From Klenkia sesuvii (GTDB lineage Bacteria; Actinomycetota; Actinomycetes; Mycobacteriales; Geodermatophilaceae), in contig NZ_JBAPLU010000001.1 of the NCBI RefSeq assembly GCF_037083825.1, forward strand, positions 62,001 to 126,000: a DNA stretch of 64,000 nucleotides, written 5' to 3'. Numbering within the stretch: position 1 is the first letter of the stretch; the number at the start of each line of letters is the position of its first letter. The notes under the pieces were generated by a model, which saw only the letters and a program-made list of their open reading frames with translations, was not told the origin of the DNA and did no database searches. Below are positions 61,706-64,000 of this stretch, piece by piece. Both the position numbers and the translations under genes were made by a program.

Positions 61706-62659
61706 TCAGACCGCGGCGCGGACCTCGCCGACCACGCCGTCCCCACCGCTCACCGGGAGGACGGCGAACGGGGCCAGCAGCTGCGCGGGCACGCCCAGCC
61801 GGGCCAACCCCGCGCACAGGGCCGGCATGCGCCCGCGGTCACCGCCGTCGTCCAGCTTGAGCGCGACCGCACCGGCACCCGGCAGCGCAGCCACGTGGAC
61901 ACCGTCGGCCCCGCCCTTGACCAGCAGACCGGGCACGGCCCCCATGAGCAGGGTGTCGTCCTTGCCGGTGCCGGCGACCAGCCACGGGTGCGCCCGCACG
62001 GCGTCGGCGACGGCCCGGCCGGCAGTGCCCGGCTCGGCCTGCACCAGCGACAGGACACCGCGGGCGAGGGCGGTCACCGACAGCGCGTGCTGCGGCGCGC
62101 CGCAGCCGTCGACCACGACGGCGCTCACCGGCTCACCACCGGCCTCGCCCAGCCGGGCCTCGATCGCCTGCTGCAGCGGGTGCGCCCGGTCCAGGTACCC
62201 CTGGGTCGGCCAGCCGGCGGCCACGCAGGCCGACAGCATCGCGGCGTGCTTGCCCGAGCAGTTCATCGCCGAGCGCGCCGGGGTCCGGCCCTCGACCAGC
62301 CAGGTGGCCTTCTCGCGCTCGTCGGAGGGCAGCGCAGCCGGGCAGCCCAGGTCGTGCTCGGCCAGGCCGGCGGCGGCCAGCATCGACAGGGCCAGCTCGA
62401 CGTGCCCGGGCTCACCCGAGTGCGAGCCGGCCGCGATGGCCAGCTCCTCGGTGGAGCGGGGCACCCACCCGGCGTCGAGGTAGGCGGTCGCCTGCACCGG
62501 CTTGTTCGACGACCGCGGCAGGGTGGGGACGTCGACCGCCCCCACCGCGTGGACGACGGCGCCCGATGCGTCGAGCACCACCAGCGACCCGCGGTGCACC
62601 GACTCCAGGAACCCCGACCGGTGCACCTCCACCAGCACGGGGTTGTCCGGGAACGACAT
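61706..62659 (-). CDS. L-asparaginase family protein (Rhizobium asparaginase II type)
   Basis: 317-aa protein of the thermolabile asparaginase family, unrelated in fold to E. coli AnsB. Motifs: VDVPTLPRSSNKPVQA, AAGSHSGEP, the serine-lysine pair in NCSGKHAAM, and DGCGAPQHALSV. Family members hydrolyse L-asparagine to aspartate and ammonia in the cytoplasm. Activity on other amides is possible. Confidence 0.87.
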   Translation of the reverse strand: MSFPDNPVLVEVHRSGFLESVHRGSLVVLDASGAVVHAVGAVDVPTLPRSSNKPVQATAYLDAGWVPRSTEELAIAAGSHSGEPGHVELALSMLAAAGLAEHDLGCPAALPSDEREKATWLVEGRTPARSAMNCSGKHAAMLSACVAAGWPTQGYLDRAHPLQQAIEARLGEAGGEPVSAVVVDGCGAPQHALSVTALARGVLSLVQAEPGTAGRAVADAVRAHPWLVAGTGKDDTLLMGAVPGLLVKGGADGVHVAALPGAGAVALKLDDGGDRGRMPALCAGLARLGVPAQLLAPFAVLPVSGGDGVVGEVRAAV

Positions 62660-62675
62660 CAGGTCCCGATCTCGT

Positions 62676-62741
62676 GGTTCGGCCCGCTCGCAGGGACCCG
62701 CGGCGCGCGGAGCGCGCCGTGGGGGGCGAGGGGGTCCTTCA
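62676..62741. repeat. Stop-adjacent palindromic element, copy D
   Basis: GGTTCGGCCCGCTCGCAGGG at the distal end, an inner GCGGCGCGC/GCGCGCCG stem, and GGGGGTCCTTC joined to the TGA of the rsiG-like gene. Same layout as copies A to C. It lies upstream of the asparaginase start. Confidence 0.65.
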
Positions 62742-63296
62742 TCAGTGCCGGCCCTCGGCGGCCAGCAGCTGGGCGACGTCGGCCTCGCCGTCGCGGTAGC
62801 GGCGGCCCAGCTCGGCGGCGAGCGCGTCCATCACCTGCTGCACGCCGCGGCGCCGCTCGGACAGGCCCCGCTCGCCCTCGGCCAGCGCGCGGGCGGCGGA
62901 CTCGAGCTGGTCGTCGGGCAGCTCACCGACGTCGGAGAGGTCGACCCCGGGGGCCAGCGAGTTCACCCACTGCTCCAGCTCCGCCGGGTTGCTGGGCTGG
63001 ACGGTCTGGTGCCGGCCGAGGCCGTGCGCCGGGCCGCGCCCCTTCTCCGCCAGGATCTCGGGCAGCAGGTCGACCAGGGAGCGGCCGTCGTGCTCGGCGC
63101 GGCGCTGCAGCTCGCGGCGCACGATGTCCAGCCGGCCCTGCAGCAGGCGCCGGGTGTAGGAGAGGTCGACCTCGCTCTGCTCGGCCTGCCGGCGCAGCCC
63201 GCGCACGTCGAGCATCGGGCGCCGTTCGACGCCGTCGAGGAACGCGGGGTCGAGCAGGGTGTCGACGGCGGTGCCGCCGGCCGCGGTGGTGGTCAT
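62742..63296 (-). CDS. RsiG-like anti-sigma factor with two c-di-GMP-binding motifs
   Basis: 184 aa, helical. It carries two exact copies of E-x3-S-x2-R-x3-Q-x3-D: Glu42, Ser46, Arg49, Gln53, Asp57 and Glu142, Ser146, Arg149, Gln153, Asp157, exactly 100 residues apart. In Streptomyces RsiG, two such motifs bind a c-di-GMP dimer, and the complex holds sigma WhiG inactive. This protein should bind a WhiG/FliA-type sigma factor encoded elsewhere. Its ATG overlaps the stop of the upstream BKACE gene. Formerly annotated as aerial mycelium formation protein. Confidence 0.88.
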   Translation of the reverse strand: MTTTAAGGTAVDTLLDPAFLDGVERRPMLDVRGLRRQAEQSEVDLSYTRRLLQGRLDIVRRELQRRAEHDGRSLVDLLPEILAEKGRGPAHGLGRHQTVQPSNPAELEQWVNSLAPGVDLSDVGELPDDQLESAARALAEGERGLSERRRGVQQVMDALAAELGRRYRDGEADVAQLLAAEGRH

Positions 63297-64000
63297 CGGG
63301 GTGCCTCCAGGGGTGCTGGCTGGGACGGGTGGATGCCCAGCAGCTCGCGGGCCTCGGTGGTGGTCAGGGCGGGGCGCTGGGCGATGCGGGCCAGACCGGC
63401 CGCGCGGGCGACCAGCTGCGCGTTGTCGCGCACGGGCTCGCCGGGGGCGTAGGTGAGCGTGTCCTCCATGCCCACCCGCAGGTGACCGCCCGCGCTGAGC
63501 GCGGCCAGCATCACCGGCAGGGAGGTGCGACCCACCCCGGTGGCCGCGAAGGTCCAGCCGGGTTCGATCGCGGGCAGGCAGGCGGCCAGTGCGCCGGTGG
63601 TGCCGGGCATGCCGCCGGGCACGCCCATGACGAGGTCGACGTGCACGTGGCCGCCGTGCGGGGGGCCGTGCCGGTCGAGCAGCCGGGACAGGGTGGCCAG
63701 GTGGCCGAGGTCGAAGGCCTCGTACTCGGGCACGATGCCGCGGTCACGCATCTGGGTGTGCAGCTCGACGATCAGGTCCCACGGGTTGTTGAAGACGTCG
63801 CGGCCGAAGTTGACCGTGCCCAGCGACAGCGACGCGGCGTCCGGCTGCGCGTCGAGGACGGCGACCCGGTCGGGCAGCGGGTCGGTGACCGCCCCGCCCG
63901 AGGAGAGCTGGACGACGAGGTCGGTGGACTCGCGGACCGCGGTGACCACCTCCCGGACCCTTGCCAGGTCCAGCGTCGGCCGGGTGTCCAGGTCGCGGAC
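63293..64000 (-). CDS. BKACE family beta-keto acid cleavage enzyme, 5' part outside the window
   Basis: 236 codons are visible; the frame is open to the right edge, and the family is about 280-300 aa. Seen: DLVVQLSSGG, LGTVNFG, PEYEAFDLGHL, the zinc-binding GGHVHVDLVMGVPGG and VGMEDTLTYAPGEP. BKACE enzymes (3-keto-5-aminohexanoate cleavage and relatives) split beta-keto acids with acetyl-CoA. The substrate cannot be read here. Its 4-bp overlap with the rsiG-like gene implies co-translation. Confidence 0.88.
   Translation of the reverse strand, partial: VRDLDTRPTLDLARVREVVTAVRESTDLVVQLSSGGAVTDPLPDRVAVLDAQPDAASLSLGTVNFGRDVFNNPWDLIVELHTQMRDRGIVPEYEAFDLGHLATLSRLLDRHGPPHGGHVHVDLVMGVPGGMPGTTGALAACLPAIEPGWTFAATGVGRTSLPVMLAALSAGGHLRVGMEDTLTYAPGEPVRDNAQLVARAAGLARIAQRPALTTTEARELLGIHPSQPAPLEAPR

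Overview
This 64 kb window is chromosomal DNA of a very GC-rich actinobacterium. The gene set is actinobacterial throughout: mycothiol synthesis (mshA), a SenX3/RegX3/PhoU phosphate module, BldC-, BldN- and RsbN-like regulators, an RsiG-like anti-sigma factor, the 32-residue ribosomal protein bS22, an HBHA-like protein and a DUF222/HNH nuclease. The combination, the codon use and the palindromic repeats found just after several stop codons suggest a relative of Geodermatophilaceae (Blastococcus, Modestobacter, Geodermatophilus). That placement is inference from memory. Gene content and local order resemble the M. tuberculosis Rv0474-Rv0561 region, so most of the window is conserved core rather than island DNA.

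Layout. (1) 1-6757, minus strand: the respiratory complex I operon nuoA-G, cut at the left edge inside nuoG, with a perfect Rex operator upstream. (2) 6925-17684: menaquinone genes (menJ-like reductase, menG, menF, menD, menC, menE, menA). They are interrupted by a Zur-box operon holding a small Cys protein, a CobW-type GTPase, a WD40 protein and a broken second CobW gene. (3) 17677-19334: small membrane and hypothetical genes and an Lrp regulator. (4) 19447-31559, minus strand: a long tightly coupled run rex-hemA-hemC-hemD/cobA-hemB-DUF-hemL-phosphatase-resA-ccdA-resB-ccsB, which covers redox sensing, heme synthesis and cytochrome c maturation. (5) 31813-38772: a glutaredoxin, an acyl-CoA ligase, a BldN-like sigma factor with its DUF5667 anti-sigma partner, an SDR and an HNH nuclease with a tandem-repeat linker. 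(6) 38997-46594: HAD phosphatase, PlsC-like acyltransferase, epimerase, bS22, BldC-like regulator, proC, a membrane protein and Ppx/GppA. (7) 46801-57825: DUF3072, regX3-senX3, phoU, gpm, several small proteins, an MFS exporter, YbjN, mshA, an SDR and murB. (8) 57860-64000: two methyltransferase-fold proteins, PspC, DUF2516, HBHA and its XRE regulator, asparaginase, RsiG and a partial BKACE enzyme.

Functional theme. Regions 1, 2 and 4 together build and tune the aerobic respiratory chain: complex I, menaquinone, heme and cytochrome c. Rex is encoded in the window, and Rex sites lie before nuoA and before rex itself, which suggests an NADH-responsive loop over complex I and heme/cytochrome c supply.

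Expression style. Neighbouring genes often overlap by 4 bp (ATGA or GTGA). At least fourteen genes appear leaderless, with a TANNNT box 6-8 nt before the start codon. Divergent pairs share very short intergenic regions. Four related palindromic elements follow stop codons, and a different palindrome sits inside nuoE. I saw no rRNA, tRNA, CRISPR array, insertion sequence or prophage.
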